Shown in pieces: positions 46,916 through 58,383 of a stretch of 64,000 nt of DNA (position 1 is its first letter; each line of letters opens with the position of its first letter). This DNA is from Bedellia somnulentella (Eukaryota > Arthropoda > Insecta > Lepidoptera > Bedelliidae): the NCBI GenBank assembly GCA_963576735.1, contig OY755172.1, positions 2,914,001 through 2,978,000 on the forward strand, in the 5' to 3' direction. The notes beneath the pieces were generated by a model. That model was given only the letters and a program-made list of their open reading frames with translations. It did no database searches and was not told the origin of the DNA. Position numbers and translations under genes: made by a program.

Positions 46916-47116
46916 TCCAGCATATCTTTGAAGGTAATATCATTGTTTCAAGTCTAATCTATTTTGAGCATATACAGTGACAACGAGCATATTCAAAATA
47001 CCGAAATAAAAAATGATTTATTGTTCGTTGATGACATAAACTTATACTCGGCTTCTTAAGAACTTCCATTAATACTACTACAAATGGTAGTATAAATACA
47101 GTTATGTGTTCAAAAT

Positions 47117-47392
47117 GCTATGAGTATATGTAGAAGGGATAGCCAGAGCTTCGGAATAAGGAATAATAATTCCTCATCCACATTTGGAAGTTATATGGGT
47201 AAAGGTTATAAAAAAAAGGTTTTTGGTGATGTTTCTCCAACCGCAGCGCCTAAAAATTTGTTAAAAAGGCCGATTGGTTAGGAAGTCCCAATACCCTTAC
47301 CTAGTGGTATGGGTATTCCCCTAGCCGCCTCTTATGACACCCCCGGAACGAAATGGGGTAGTGCTATTCTAAACAAACACTAGACATACTTC
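47117..47392 (-). repeat. family A copy with short internal insertion
   Basis: AGAAGGGATAGCCAGAGC to AAACAAACACTAGACA. The CCCAATACCCTTA region holds an extra 25 bp or so with a local duplication of ATACCC. Confidence 0.65.
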
Positions 47393-47607
47393 TTCCACTG
47401 TCTAAAAATGTATAATTCCTTCAAATAAGTAGTTTGTGATGGCCTCGACTATTTTTACGGATTGGTACGGATTTCCTAAATATTGGGTTTCCTAAGTCGG
47501 TCAGGATTGGGTAAAGAGAATTCATTTTCACATTCTATTACAACTCTTATCCAAGTTTACGTGTTTTTTTATTTAGTTATCTTTTCAGTTACTGTCATGT
47601 TCATGCC

Positions 47608-47890
47608 GTTCTCACGCCGTTAGTTTCCATTGGGGTAGGCTATCGATTGCCACTTAATGCGATCCTGGCAAACCTCTCTAGCTTCGTTCCTCCCATCAAT
47701 CTTTTCATACATGCTCTTTCATTCTTCATACATCGGACACCTTCCTTTTGATCACATTCTCTATTTGCTCCAAATGATCCTCCGTGGTTTTCCTCTACTA
47801 ACATTACCTTCCACATTGGCTTTATAGATATTTTTCACCAATTTATTATCATCCATCCTCTCTATGTGCCCAAACCATCTCAACATTCAT
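47608..47890 (-). mobile_element. family D LINE fragment
   Basis: Complement of CTCACGCCGTTAGTTTCC, CATTGGGGTAGGC and TCTCTATGTGCCCAAACC. Several frameshifts. Confidence 0.65.
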
Positions 47891-48103
47891 GGATAATACA
47901 ATGCAATGGTGACTATTAGCCCAAAGTAACCAGATCTTTCAAAATAACTATAGTTCAATATAATTCTGGTACCAAATCACTTCATAAATAACACAACCCT
48001 TATTCGCCTAAAAAAAACACAACGAGAAGAGCCGTTACAGTTTTATTTTTTACCGACACCATGCAAAATGTTTATTCTTCAAAAACCTTATCTTTAAGCA
48101 TAC

Positions 48104-48329
48104 ATACTTACATACATATATTCACGGCTATAAATCCCTAAAAGGGGTAGCCAGAGCTGGAAGTTGAGTGGGGAAAAGATTGTAAAATAAAGGTTGTTGG
48201 TGATGGGTCTCCAACCGCATCGCCCGAAAATCCCTTTAAAAGCCCCAAGTCCGTTAGTCGCCTCTTACGTACACCCACCGTAAGAAATGCGGTAGTGCTA
48301 TTCTAAGCCGACACTACACAGCTAGCTAC
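48104..48329 (-). repeat. family A copy, 9-bp target duplication
   Basis: TAAGCATAC lies at 48095..48103 and 48330..48338. It lacks the AATTCCTCAGCC segment but keeps head and tail. Confidence 0.8.
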
Positions 48330-48594
48330 TAAGCATACTAGGCAATATATTATAAAAAATACTTAGTACATCAGATAACATTAATCCAACCATCGGAAAA
48401 TTGTAACAATGCACCCGACAGGCATAATATTATTACGCTCAAAGCCCTTGAGGTCAGGCATGCAGCATTGGTCAGCGGTCTTGACATATTTCTCAGTCGA
48501 GTTCCCTCTGTGACGCATTTCTGCTCTACACCAAGAATTCCCTTAATATTACAGACATGTTTTATGGATATAGATGTACACAAATATATCACGT

Positions 48595-48828
48595 TTATAA
48601 ACTCCAAGAAGGGGTAGCCAGAGCTCAGAATAAGAAATTCTTCAGCCACTTTTGAAAGATGAGTAGGTAAAAGATTGTTAAACAATTGTTTTCGGTGATA
48701 GGTTTCCTACCATATCGCCCAAAAACACAAAAAAAACCATTACCTAAAAGCACCATTAACCGCCGTTTATGAACACCTACGGGAAGAAATGTGGTGGTGC
48801 TATTCCAACCCGACACTACACACATAGA
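48595..48828 (-). repeat. family A copy, diverged
   Basis: From TTTATAAACTCCAAGAAGG to CAACCCGACACTACACAC. Confidence 0.7.
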
Positions 48829-49129
48829 TGTTCTCGAAAATATTGTGGCAAACTCGTTTTAGGCTTCAAAATTATGTCTTTCCTCGTTTTTTCTTCAGGT
48901 TCTTTCTTCGTTGAAAATGGGAATGATTGGAGTATAAAGGATAATTGGTAATATCTGAATAAACCCCGACCGTTTGACAACCACGTTATTTTTTCAGCCA
49001 CCTTTTGAATTTAGGTGGGAAAAGGGTTATACTTACAGTTTTATTATCTTTGGTAAGTTTTTTTATGTATTTTCTTAACGTTACAGTAATGCTATAGTTT
49101 GATAAAATTACATTTCCCATCAATATAAA
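48829..49129. other. unassigned stretch
   Basis: TTTTTTCTTCAG at about 48888..48899 is an acceptor-like site, but only 17 codons follow and no donor fits. Treated as chance. Confidence 0.3.
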
Positions 49130-49203
49130 GTGGCCATTAATCCCAAAAAGGGGTAGCCAGAGCTTCAGAGCTAGAATCTCATCAGCCACATTTGGAAGTT
49201 GAT
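49130..49203 (-). repeat. family A copy, 3' end only
   Basis: AAAAGGGGTAGCCAGAGCTT to CATTTGGAAGTTGATTG. Confidence 0.6.
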
Positions 49204-49617
49204 TGACAGTTAGTTAGTCTATGTAAAAAAGCAAGAAAAAAGTTTTTCAATTATTTTCCTACAGCGTGTTTAGTTAGACATAACGAGCTTAATATTGGAT
49301 AATTAAATTAAACTTAATATTCTAAAACCTGCCACCTTTTCAACGTATTTTTTTGTTTACTCCTATAAGGTTTCTGGCCTAGATTAGAGGACGTACAAAC
49401 TAATTCAATAATACAAAAATCGGACAATTATATACAACCAATACAATGATAGATATATTTGCAAATATGACAGTTAATTACTCTGTATTTGGTTGCAAAT
49501 GTAACTAAATAAGTAATAGAGAAATAAGTTCATAGTACACTACTAACATTAGGAACCTTGCTAGTAAAGTCTCACAACATAAATACTACATATCTGTTAT
49601 TAGGAACCATGTAAGCT
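49204..49617. other. unassigned AT-rich stretch
   Basis: Nothing recognised. Confidence 0.35.
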
Positions 49618-49803
49618 TATTCCATTACACTTTGTCGTTTCTGAATTGAGACGTCCTTCGAAGTTACTGCCGCAGACGCTTGTTATTCCACTACACAATT
49701 TTGTGTAGTGGAATAACCTAGAAGCCTAGCGTTCTGAACGTTATTCCACTAGTCTGAATTCAGATTCTGTGGCTCTCAGACGTCTTCATTCAGACAAATG
49801 GAA
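49618..49803. repeat. cluster of TTATTCCA palindromes, possible MITE
   Basis: Outer GCTTATTCCAT and ATGGAATAAGC, an inner perfect palindrome GTTATTCCACTACACAA / TTGTGTAGTGGAATAAC, and one more GTTATTCCACTAG lie in 186 bp. The outer ends also share a GACGTC region. No target duplication is clear. Confidence 0.55.
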
Positions 49804-50055
49804 TAAGCTCTTTAACCTGCAGACGATGACAGTTCAAATCTCGGGTTAGACCTACACCTATTAGTCTTTTGTATAGTCGTATGTGTGGTTAACTTATCAT
49901 GGTTTTTTTCGGTGAGGGAAGTGCCTCCCATCACGTGAGTGCACTGTAAAACGGTGGATCTCTCAATAGCAGGTGACAATGTCACGTTCAGAATTACTAG
50001 TACCTCTACTAACCTCTTCGGGGATACACGGCGTGAAAGTTTGAGTTGAGTTGAG
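49804..50055 (+). repeat. family B SINE with deletions
   Basis: GTTCAAATCTCGGGTTAG B box to GGATACACGGCGTGAAAG, then a TTGAG repeat tail. The A box half and the GAGGAAACCC segment are missing. Confidence 0.65.
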
Positions 50056-50324
50056 TATATCTATCATATACTCAACTATTAGATTCAAACATATAATTAA
50101 CTATTAAGTATCATGTATGTAATATAGCTATTTCATCATCAGCATCATCATCGTCATGTATGTAATATCGCTTTTTGTAAACAATTAATAAGTAAGCTTT
50201 TTTTGGTAGTTTTTGTTTTACCGATCCCTGCGATACAGGCTCCGCCTAGTGCAAGGATCATCAATTTACTATGTATCTGTAATTTTTGGTGTGTTAATAA
50301 ACTGTTTTTTTTTTATATCGCGAC

Positions 50325-50480
50325 TAAGGATCCTTTGAGGAAGGCATATAGACTATAGACCCCCACTCTTTACGGTTGTCTGGAAGAGATCGCTCCTAGC
50401 GATCCTTGCACTTCTATTTAATATTTCTATGTAAAACGTGTTAACTGTGATGTATAATAAAGAGTTTCTATTCTATTCTT
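50325..50480 (+). mobile_element. retroelement 3' end
   Basis: TCTGGAAGAGATCGCTCC, TAGCGATCCTTGCAC and TAATAAAGAGTTTC form a 3' end that I recall from lepidopteran LINEs. No coding part is attached. Confidence 0.45.
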
Positions 50481-50582
50481 AACGATCCTGGCTAAAATTT
50501 ACACTGAGTTGCTAAATAGTATTGGCTTCAAAGACCACTACAGCGTTCTTCCCGTCGACGAGCAAGCGATTTATTAATAACT

Positions 50583-51503
50583 AGTGGATCGGCCCCGCTT
50601 CGCACGGGTAGCGTAGTTTTAAAAATATTGGAGGTTTCTTCAATCACTGCTCAAGCGTTATGAAATTAGCGCCTTTATTACAACTTACAGCACTCATGTC
50701 TGAATATAGTGTTACTTTGTGATTTTGAAAGCGCTTTTATGATCGGTTCAGATCAATATCTCCGAAATTAAGCTGATTTTTAGGTTTTAATTGATGCAAC
50801 TACTGGCGCCATCTAGTACGTAATATGTAAATTACTAAGGATTTGGTTTTGATCGCGTGCGACTATTATGTTGGGACTATTAATTTTGGTGTTTCTATAC
50901 CGATTTCTATTGAGTAGGTAGTTTTTTTATTGAGTAGGTAATAATGTTAACTTTTGAAATAAGGGTGATTGAAAGTATTATAAACGTAAGAGAAAACAAA
51001 TATAATCAGAATGCGCCGAACTGCTAAGCTATCAGGAGTTACACGTGTTGTTGTGAGTCAACCATAAAAGATAGACATATACTGTTACGGAATATTTTTT
51101 AGATAATTTTATGTAGAATATTTCCGTAATACGTGATTTCTATGTAACTTTGACTATTAAGTCTGCATACGCGACGGAAGCTTAAAAAATGGAGTAACTT
51201 CTCCCGTTTTCCCAAAATTTCCCCAAAATTCCCCTTTACTATTCTGCTGGAAAGTATACAAAAACCTGCCCAGGAGTATGAAAAATAATTGTACCAAGTT
51301 TCGTTAAAATCCGTCGAGTAGTTTTTGTTTCCATAAGGAACATACAAACCGACAGACAGACAGACAGACAGACAGACAAAAATTTTACTGATTGCATTTT
51401 TGGCATCAGTATCGATCACTAATCACCCCCTGATAGTTATTTTGAAAATATATTCCATGTACAGAATTGAACTCTCTACAGATTTATTATAAGTATAGAT
51501 TTA
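50583..51503 (+). repeat. family G-like repeat, long copy
   Basis: It starts ACTAGTGGATCGGCCCCGC and CTTCGCACGGGTAGCG and ends TTATTATAAGTATAGAT. It contains a CAGA run (51352..51380) and CGTTAAAATCCGTCGAGTAG, related in style to 445..646. Confidence 0.55.
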
Positions 51504-51704
51504 ATGGTGTTCCATGCGTGATTACATATTTCAGTTAGAAAAGAATATGCATGGCACAAAAAATAAATATATTTTTTTTACAAATTTTATCATGTAAAAT
51601 TGCAGGTTCTTATTACTTAAAGTGACCTTAACCCAGGTCAAAACTAACACAATGCTAGTTTTAATTAAATACATAAACAGTAAATTTACATATTCAATGC
51701 TTGG

Positions 51705-51868
51705 CAGGACCGGATTTAGGGGAGGGCTGCCGGGGCTTAAGCCCCGGGAACTCCACAAATGGGGAGGGGGCCCGAAATAGAGACTTCGAAAAAAAAATAT
51801 TGTAAAATAATTAAAGGCATCCGCTCCTTTGTTGCCCCGAAGCCTCTGGACTTCTAAATCCGGCCCTG
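51705..51868. mobile_element. 164-bp hAT-like MITE
   Basis: The ends CAGGACCGGATTTAG and CTAAATCCGGCCCTG pair with one mismatch. The 8 bases either side (ATGCTTGG and ACGGCTGG) agree at 5 of 8, as expected of an old 8-bp duplication. An 18-bp perfect palindrome CCGGGGCTTAAGCCCCGG lies at 51730..51747. CAGG-type ends and 8-bp duplication suggest hAT. Confidence 0.65.
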
Positions 51869-52102
51869 ACGGCTGGCTCACACACTCTACTAATTAAATA
51901 AACTTCATAACAGTAGATGTAACATGTTCGCATTATTCAAAACTTGTTACTTTGGAAATTTAATTATAAACTGATAGTCCTTAAAGATAGGATCATCATT
52001 AAATATTCTGAATTGCTCATTTTAATAAATAAAATAATAATAAAAAATCCTGGCTCAATCTTTTCATACAATGCTCTTTTATTCTTCATTTTTGTTTCTT
52101 TT

Positions 52103-54456
52103 TAGGGTTCCGTAGCCAAATGGCAAAAACGGGACCCTTATAGATTCGTCATGTCTGTCCGTCTGTCCGTCCGTCCGTCCGTATGTCACAGCCAGTTTAT
52201 TCCGAAACTATAAGAACTACATTATTGAAAATTGGTGCGTAGATGTATTCTGTAAACCGCATTAAGATTTTAAAATAAAATCTGAAAAAAAAACCAAAAT
52301 TTTTAGGGTTTCCCATACCTAGAACTGAAACTCAAATTTTTTTTTTTCATCAAACCTATACGTGTGGGGTATTTATCAAAAGGTATTTGAAAATGATGTT
52401 GAGGTTTCTTATATCATTTTTATCAAAACTGAATAGTTTGCGCGAGAGACTTTTCCAAAGTGGTAAAATGTGTCCCCCCCCCCCGTAACTTCTAAAATAT
52501 GGGCATGATAAAACTGAAAAAAATATATGATGTGTATTACTATACAAACTACTAACGAAAATTGGTTTGAATGAGATCTAGCCAGTAGTTCTATTTTTAA
52601 ACGTCATAAATCAAATTACTTACCTAAGGGTCTAGCAGGCTAAGGGAACAAGACTGGCCCCCGAAGCCGATCTGGCTGATTTTTATGGTGGTGCACCGGT
52701 TTCAGCCACGGTTACTGTGTGACAAAAATCAGCCCTCGATCTTCTTTTGTTTTGGAGATTTTTGACATTTACCAAATCATCAAGGTATTTTTTAAACTTA
52801 TATTTTAGATAAACTACGCAAGCTAGAACAACCAAACCAAATCACGATAAACGAGAATAAAATAAACTTTCAATCGCATGTTTTTATGGGGGGCCTACCA
52901 ATAGTACTTCAGTAAAAAAATCATAGTTTATTTTTATTAGTACATTTTTTTGACGTTTGCCGCGGAGGTACACCCACCATAAAAATCTCAAAAAGAGCTA
53001 CTAAAGACATGTACAAGTGCATAGAAAAAAATTTCCAAAAATCGTGGTGCGTCATGTCAAAAAATTTAAAATATTTGCAATACAACACCAGTATTTAAGT
53101 ACAAGATTTATAGATTAAAAAACGTTAGATAGGTCATTTACGAGGAAACCGGCGCTGACGAGTGGCACCAGCACCAATTGCGGCAGATGAATGCACACCA
53201 CTAGAAATATATCAACACAACACACCAAGAAGTACCTTTGAAATGTAGGTGAGATAGCTCATCTTAAACAAGCGCTAAAAAGGGATAAACATATTTTCTC
53301 TGTACCGTCGTGAAGTATGACACTAAGACGACCGTTTGACAAAGAATAATTATGACCTATACACACGATTTATTATAAATTATAATTAAAACGTTGTAAT
53401 AACACTTACAAATGATAAGTAATCTCATCATTTTAGTAGTTTTTCTACTATAGTTTGTGCAAAATCTCATCGCACACGACGGCATTCTCGATTATTTTGA
53501 TAAACAAACACGGCAAAACAGGTGAACGATTGCGACGGCAGCCAGTGCACGACTGAAGTCAGATGAGCCATTTAGCCTGTGTTTTAAGTGTCACTTATGA
53601 GCGCGCATGACTTATCCACGGTTTTTTATTAGTACATCTATGACTAGTATATATTTCATATAAACTCTTTAGTGTAGCCCGAAGAGTTGTAAACCTGAAG
53701 TGGCAATGGGCGGGGAACATCGGTTTACAGAAAAAGAGTTTACATAAAATATATACTACTCTAGTACTTAAATACTGGTGTTGTATTGCAAATATTTTAA
53801 ATTTTTTGACATGACGCACCACGATTTTTGGATTTTTTTTTCTATGCACTTGTACATGTCTTTAGTAGCTCTTTTTGAGATTTTTATGGTGGGTGTACCT
53901 CCGCGGCAAACGTCAAAAAAATGTACTAAAAAAAATAAACTATGATTTTTTTACTGAAGTACTATTGGTAGGCCCCCCATAAAAACATGCGATTGAAAGT
54001 TTATTTTATTCTCGTTTATCGTGATTTGGTTTGATTGTTCTAGCTTGCGTAGTTTATCTAAAATATAAGTTTAAAAAATATTTTGATGATTTGGTAAATG
54101 TCAAAAATCTCCAAAACAAAAGAAGATCGAGGGCTGATTTTTGTCACACAGTAACCGTGGCTGAAACCGGTGCACCACCATAAAAATCAGCCAGATCGGC
54201 TTCGGGGGCCAGTCTTGTTCCCTTAGCCTGCTAGACCCTTTATTAATTTCACTGAAATATATAACAATAATTTTACTATCACAGGCCTTACGCATAGAAC
54301 CATTGTTTTCTTATAGTAAATCAGTGATAAGTAAATAACATTTTAAACTAAACATTTTAAACTTGTATATTACTATGTTACCTACCTGCTGCTACTCCTA
54401 GTGCTGCTACGGAACCCTTCATTAGCGAGTCCATCTCGCTCTTGGCCGCTTTTTTG
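52103..54456 (+). repeat. family E repeat split by a foldback element
   Basis: 52103..52625 repeats 25113..25640 almost base for base. After the foldback, 54241..54456 resumes with diverged DNA and CTACGGAACCCTTCATTAGC, CTCGCTCTTGGCCGC. Confidence 0.75.
52626..54240. mobile_element. 1.6-kb foldback element, 477-bp arms
   Basis: Arms 52626..53102 and 53764..54240 are near-identical inverted copies (ends AAGGGTCTAGCAGGC and GCCTGCTAGACCCTT) around a 661-bp loop. No transposase is present. The arms differ by a few bases and small indels. Bases next to the ends (CCT left, TAT right) give no sure target duplication. Confidence 0.85.
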
Positions 54457-54715
54457 AATTCAGAAGTTATAATTCTTAATTAGATAAGCATATTTATCAA
54501 CATTTTTTTTTGTCGACTGCTCTCCCCTAGTGCAAGTAATGTAATCATTTTAGCATTTTAGTATCAATCAAATCAGAATAAAGATGAGAATCTCTTAAAA
54601 ATTTTATTTAATTGAACACCGCTGGTTTACATTATTGCACTCTATATTTGCAAAAATATATAATCAAATGAATTTAAAACTAAATTATTTGTTTACCCTA
54701 CATCTTGATTACCTG

Positions 54716-54850
54716 TTGTGTTGTGGTTTAGGAAGCGAGTAATGATATAGGGGCTTTTAAGTGTCTTTGGGCGATGTGCTTAGAGACCGAAAAGAAACCG
54801 AAAGTGGCCGAAACATTGCTAATTCTGAAGCCCTGACTATGTATTGTATA
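54716..54850 (+). repeat. family A copy, badly decayed
   Basis: GGGGCTTTTAAGTG, TTTGGGCGATGTGC and AAAGTGGCCGAAAC are the only clear parts. Confidence 0.4.
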
Positions 54851-55112
54851 TTCGTGTGAATTCGATTCGTGGGCGCTAATGTTCTAACCGTTAAACTTCG
54901 GAAGCAGGTATTATTAACAGGCAGGGAACAGCGGTGCAGCACCAACACTCTCCTGAAGGTAATTGCTGAAGGGTAGTTTGTCCTATACAGGTTTACTGGA
55001 TGTCCACTCGTGTACTTTGTAATTCTTTATCTAAGTTCTACTAAAACAGATACTAAGTATTGTTTACTTATCAATACGTTGTGTCTGAAATAAAACTTCT
55101 CTTTCATTTATT

Positions 55113-55411
55113 ATATACATACATACATACATATACTCACGGCTATGTTTCCCCAGAAGGGGTAACCAGAGCTAAGGAATTATAATTTCCTCAGCCACTT
55201 TTGGAAGTTGAGTGGGGAAAAGATGGTAAAAATAAAGGTTTTTGGTGATGGGTCTCCAACCGCATCGCCCAAAAATCCAATAAAAGCCCCAATACCCTTA
55301 GTCGCCTCTTACGACACCCGTGGGAAGAAAGGGGCAGCGACATTCTAAGCCTCCCATATTCCTATCATATGATATACTCACTCGATTATACACCAAGCTG
55401 ACACTACACGG
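55113..55411 (-). repeat. family A copy with 50-bp internal insertion
   Basis: From TACATACATACATAC to GACACTACACGG. CTCCCATATTCC to TATACACCAAG interrupts CTAAGC/TGACACT. Confidence 0.75.
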
Positions 55412-55469
55412 AAGTTCAATTCGATTAAATCAAGATTTATTTAAGGAGTTGCGAATAAATTAACAAACT

Positions 55470-55724
55470 TACATACATACATATACTCACGGCTATAAAT
55501 CCCTAAACGAGGTAGCCAGAGCTTTGGAATGAGAAATTCCTCAGCCACTTTTGGAAGTTGATTGGGGAAAAGATGGTGATAATAAATGTTTTTGGTGACG
55601 GGTCTCCAACCACATCGCCCAAAAATCACTTAAAAAGCTCCTATACCCTTAGTCGCCTCTTACGATCACCCACGAGTAGAAATGGGGTAGTGTTATTCTA
55701 AGCCGACACTACACAGCAAACTTA
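55470..55724 (-). repeat. family A copy, close to consensus
   Basis: From ACATACATACATATAC to GCCGACACTACACAGC. Confidence 0.8.
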
Positions 55725-56099
55725 GTTGTAAGAAATCGGCCCCACCTCATTCAACTCACATATGACGTTCGACACCCACGGTAGATTTCTGCTGAACCCT
55801 CCTTTGATGTAATCCAGCTAACAAGAAAGCCAGTTCAAAGTAAAACGGGTTAACATGTTAATTAGGCGTGGTAACGGTTGGCACTCGCGCTACTATGAAA
55901 CTATTAACATGATTAAATTTCACAAATAGTTCGTTGAGTTGTTAATAGTTGTAGATGCGAATACTAGTAGAACACTGTAGAATTTTGAGTGAACTTATCT
56001 TTAGAATTGTTAACCGGTTCAATTCCATGTATATTTTATGAAAACTTTATTAATGGAAACTCGGTGAAGAAAAGTTTATATCTGGATTATTATTTATTG
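55725..56099. other. unassigned stretch
   Basis: Nothing recognised. Confidence 0.35.
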
Positions 56100-56232
56100 C
56101 CATTATCAACGATACTTTATTTCTACCATCTTGTCCCCTATCAACTTACAAACGTGGCTGAGGAGTTTCTAGCTCTGAAGGTCTGGCTATCCCATTAGGG
56201 ACTTATAGCCGTGAGTATATGTATGTATGTAT
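56100..56232 (+). repeat. family A copy, 3' half
   Basis: Starts CATTATCAACGATACTTTA and ends in three TATG units. Confidence 0.75.
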
Positions 56233-56784
56233 AGAACAAAATAGAGACTATAAGCCGAAACTCTGTATTTTCATTTGAGTTTTCATAAAAACCGTTTTAT
56301 TATTATACTTAAAATTTATGACGCGGTAGAGATTTTCCATCCCTAGGCTGCCTAGGAGCCTTTCCAATTAGTCGACTCACCGAGTAGGAGGCCGACCCAC
56401 ACTAGTCGGGTACTAACAACTTACACCCACTCATTATATCGTAGTCCAGACAGATAGTATCGTTTAAAAAATAAAAGCTAGACAACGTTAATGAGCGCTG
56501 GATGCTAAATGGAGGATGATAACCTGACATGGAAGAAATATTTAGCGGAAAAGGTTTTTACTTTTTACGGGGAAATTAATAGACTTTAAAACATTATTAT
56601 CAAAACTATTTAACGCTTTTATCACTTCAAAAATAAAAAAATAATATAGTGAAGGTTACATTCATACATACATAGTAATAGTAATAGTAATTTATTCATA
56701 AAAAGAGTTTACATTATTTGGTGTCGACTGCACCCGAACTAGGCTCATCGCCCGTATCTCAGGTTACAGTACTTACAGTTACTT
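56233..56784. other. unassigned stretch
   Basis: Nothing recognised apart from a short (TAGTAA)n run near 56672. Confidence 0.35.
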
Positions 56785-57000
56785 ACTTACATATACTCAT
56801 ATACGGCTACAAATCCTTAGAAGGGGCCGCCAGAGCTTCAGAAAAAGATATTTCTCAGCCACTTTTGGAGGTCGAGTGGGGAAAAGTTGTTAGTGATGAT
56901 GGGTGTCCAACCGCATCGCCCAAAAACGTTTGGAAAGCCCCAATACCATTAGCCGAGCACACACAGAGAAATGGGGTTGTGTTATTCTAAGCTGAATTTG
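56785..57000 (-). repeat. family A copy, diverged
   Basis: ACTTACATATACTCATATACGG to GTGTTATTCTAAGCTG; the CGCCTCTTACG segment is lost. Confidence 0.65.
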
Positions 57001-57584
57001 CATATAGTCAGCTTATCAAAACACTAAACAGCAATAGTATAAATACGTGGCTTAATCTCTCCTCAGTGTATTCCATGATGACCCAGTGCGTCGCGGGTCG
57101 GCGCACTATCGACCGCGTCTCGCGCGACGGGACGCGACACAAGGTCATTTATATACTACTTACTCGGGAAGGGGTTGGCAGAGGTAGTAGTGATGTATTC
57201 ATGGTTCATTTTATTTTAACACTATTTGGATAATTCACAACTCTATACAATTGAATATTTTTAAATCATTACATTTTTCATGTGCCATTAACGTTAAGTA
57301 TATTCCCTTGTAAGTATATTTTTTAACGCATATCATTGTCTGACTTTTGTTTAAGTTAATAGTCCTATGACATCATAATTGACAAAATAAAGAAGGATAG
57401 TGAAGTGTGTATAGTGAAGGGAAAAAAAATGTTTCCATCTAGTCATAGAAACTATGTATTATTTTAAAGACCGTTTTTTTTATTTCTTCCTTTCCATTTA
57501 CCTGAAGTGAGGTACAAAAGCTTCAAACTCAGAAATTCGTTGCTAGTTTCGGACTTATACAAGAGTTTTATTAGTGCAAGCAAC
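57001..57584. other. unassigned stretch with a GC-rich spot
   Basis: 57080..57140 is rich in CG dinucleotides (CAGTGCGTCGCGGGTCGGCG). No coding frame or repeat fits. Confidence 0.3.
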
Positions 57585-57942
57585 CGTGATAGCCCAGTGG
57601 GTAGAACACTCGGTTATCGTGCAAACGACTAGTGTTCAAATCCTGGGTCGGGCCTACACCAATTTGTCTTTTCTAAAGACGTATGTGTGGTTAATTTATC
57701 ATGGTTGTTAACGGTGAGGGAAAACATCGTGAGGAAACCCACATGGCTGAGTTGTACTTAGTCATGTGACAGTGTATTCGTATAAAACGGCGATAGGCCT
57801 GCCCCCTATCACGTGAGTACACTGTCGATGCAAAACGTGGGTACTCTGAACACCAGGTGACAAAGTCACGTGATGTTCAGAAGTATTAGTACCTCTGCCA
57901 ACCCCTTCGGGGATATTCGGCATGAACGTTTATGCTTTATTA
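57585..57942 (+). repeat. family B SINE, full length
   Basis: Close to the 5030 copy along its whole length, from GTGATAGCCCAGTGGGTAG to TTCGGCATGAACG. Confidence 0.85.
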
Positions 57943-57975
57943 TTTTATTAATGTCGATTTTCCCTTATCTTTTAG

Positions 57976-58128
57976 GAGTTCGGTCAAGCCGCTGGGCAAA
58001 TTTTCAGTTTGTTGTTAGCTAACCCTTCAGAGCCTGACACAAACGTGGAATACAAAAATCCATGGTGTACCATCTTCTTAGGTTCTATAAAATATTTGCA
58101 CGGCCGGTTGTCGTTCATTCTGATGTAA
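57976..58128 (+). CDS. candidate terminal exon of an unrecognised + strand gene
   Basis: CCCTTATCTTTTAG (ending 57975) is a good acceptor, and the next 50 codons are open to TAA: EFGQAAGQIFSLLLANPSEP, then NVEYKNPWCTIFLGSIKYLH. It starts in phase 0, matching the donor at 43484, and the joined peptide reads SRYDISMEEFGQAAG. The intron would be 14.5 kb of transposons. A stop just before the exon in the same frame fits an intron boundary. Family unknown. The alternative is a chance frame. Confidence 0.35.
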   Translation, partial: EFGQAAGQIFSLLLANPSEPDTNVEYKNPWCTIFLGSIKYLHGRLSFILM

Positions 58129-58225
58129 TAGAGGTGTATTTTAATTAATTTGTGTGTTGTGTGAAAGCTTTAAGCTAAAATTGAAAGTTTTGTCTACACC
58201 ATGCTGTTGGGACTGTTTTATTCGA

Positions 58226-58383
58226 TTACGATATAACTCTTAGAAGGTATTTCTTCATTTCATTGACGCCATCTGTCTTTTTCCAGAGGATGTTCTTGTG
58301 AGCATTGCTATAAACAGTTGATTCAGCTCCTTGTATATCCTTGTTCAGTGCTCTGCCTGATAGCTCATGAGCAGCGTAATCTC
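58226..58383 (-). CDS. candidate terminal exon, minus strand, unrecognised
   Basis: On the minus strand TTCGTTTTTCTTTAG precedes a frame of 51 codons: DYAAHELSGRALNKDIQGAE, then STVYSNAHKNILWKKTDGVN and EMKKYLL, with a stop at 58226. Composition looks protein-like and no repeat overlaps. I know no family. It would converge on the + strand candidate that ends 97 bp away. Confidence 0.3.

Noticed and set aside
48888..48950. Exon after the acceptor-like TTTTTTCTTCAG
   Set aside because: Only 17 codons follow, no donor fits, and no neighbouring exon shares a phase.
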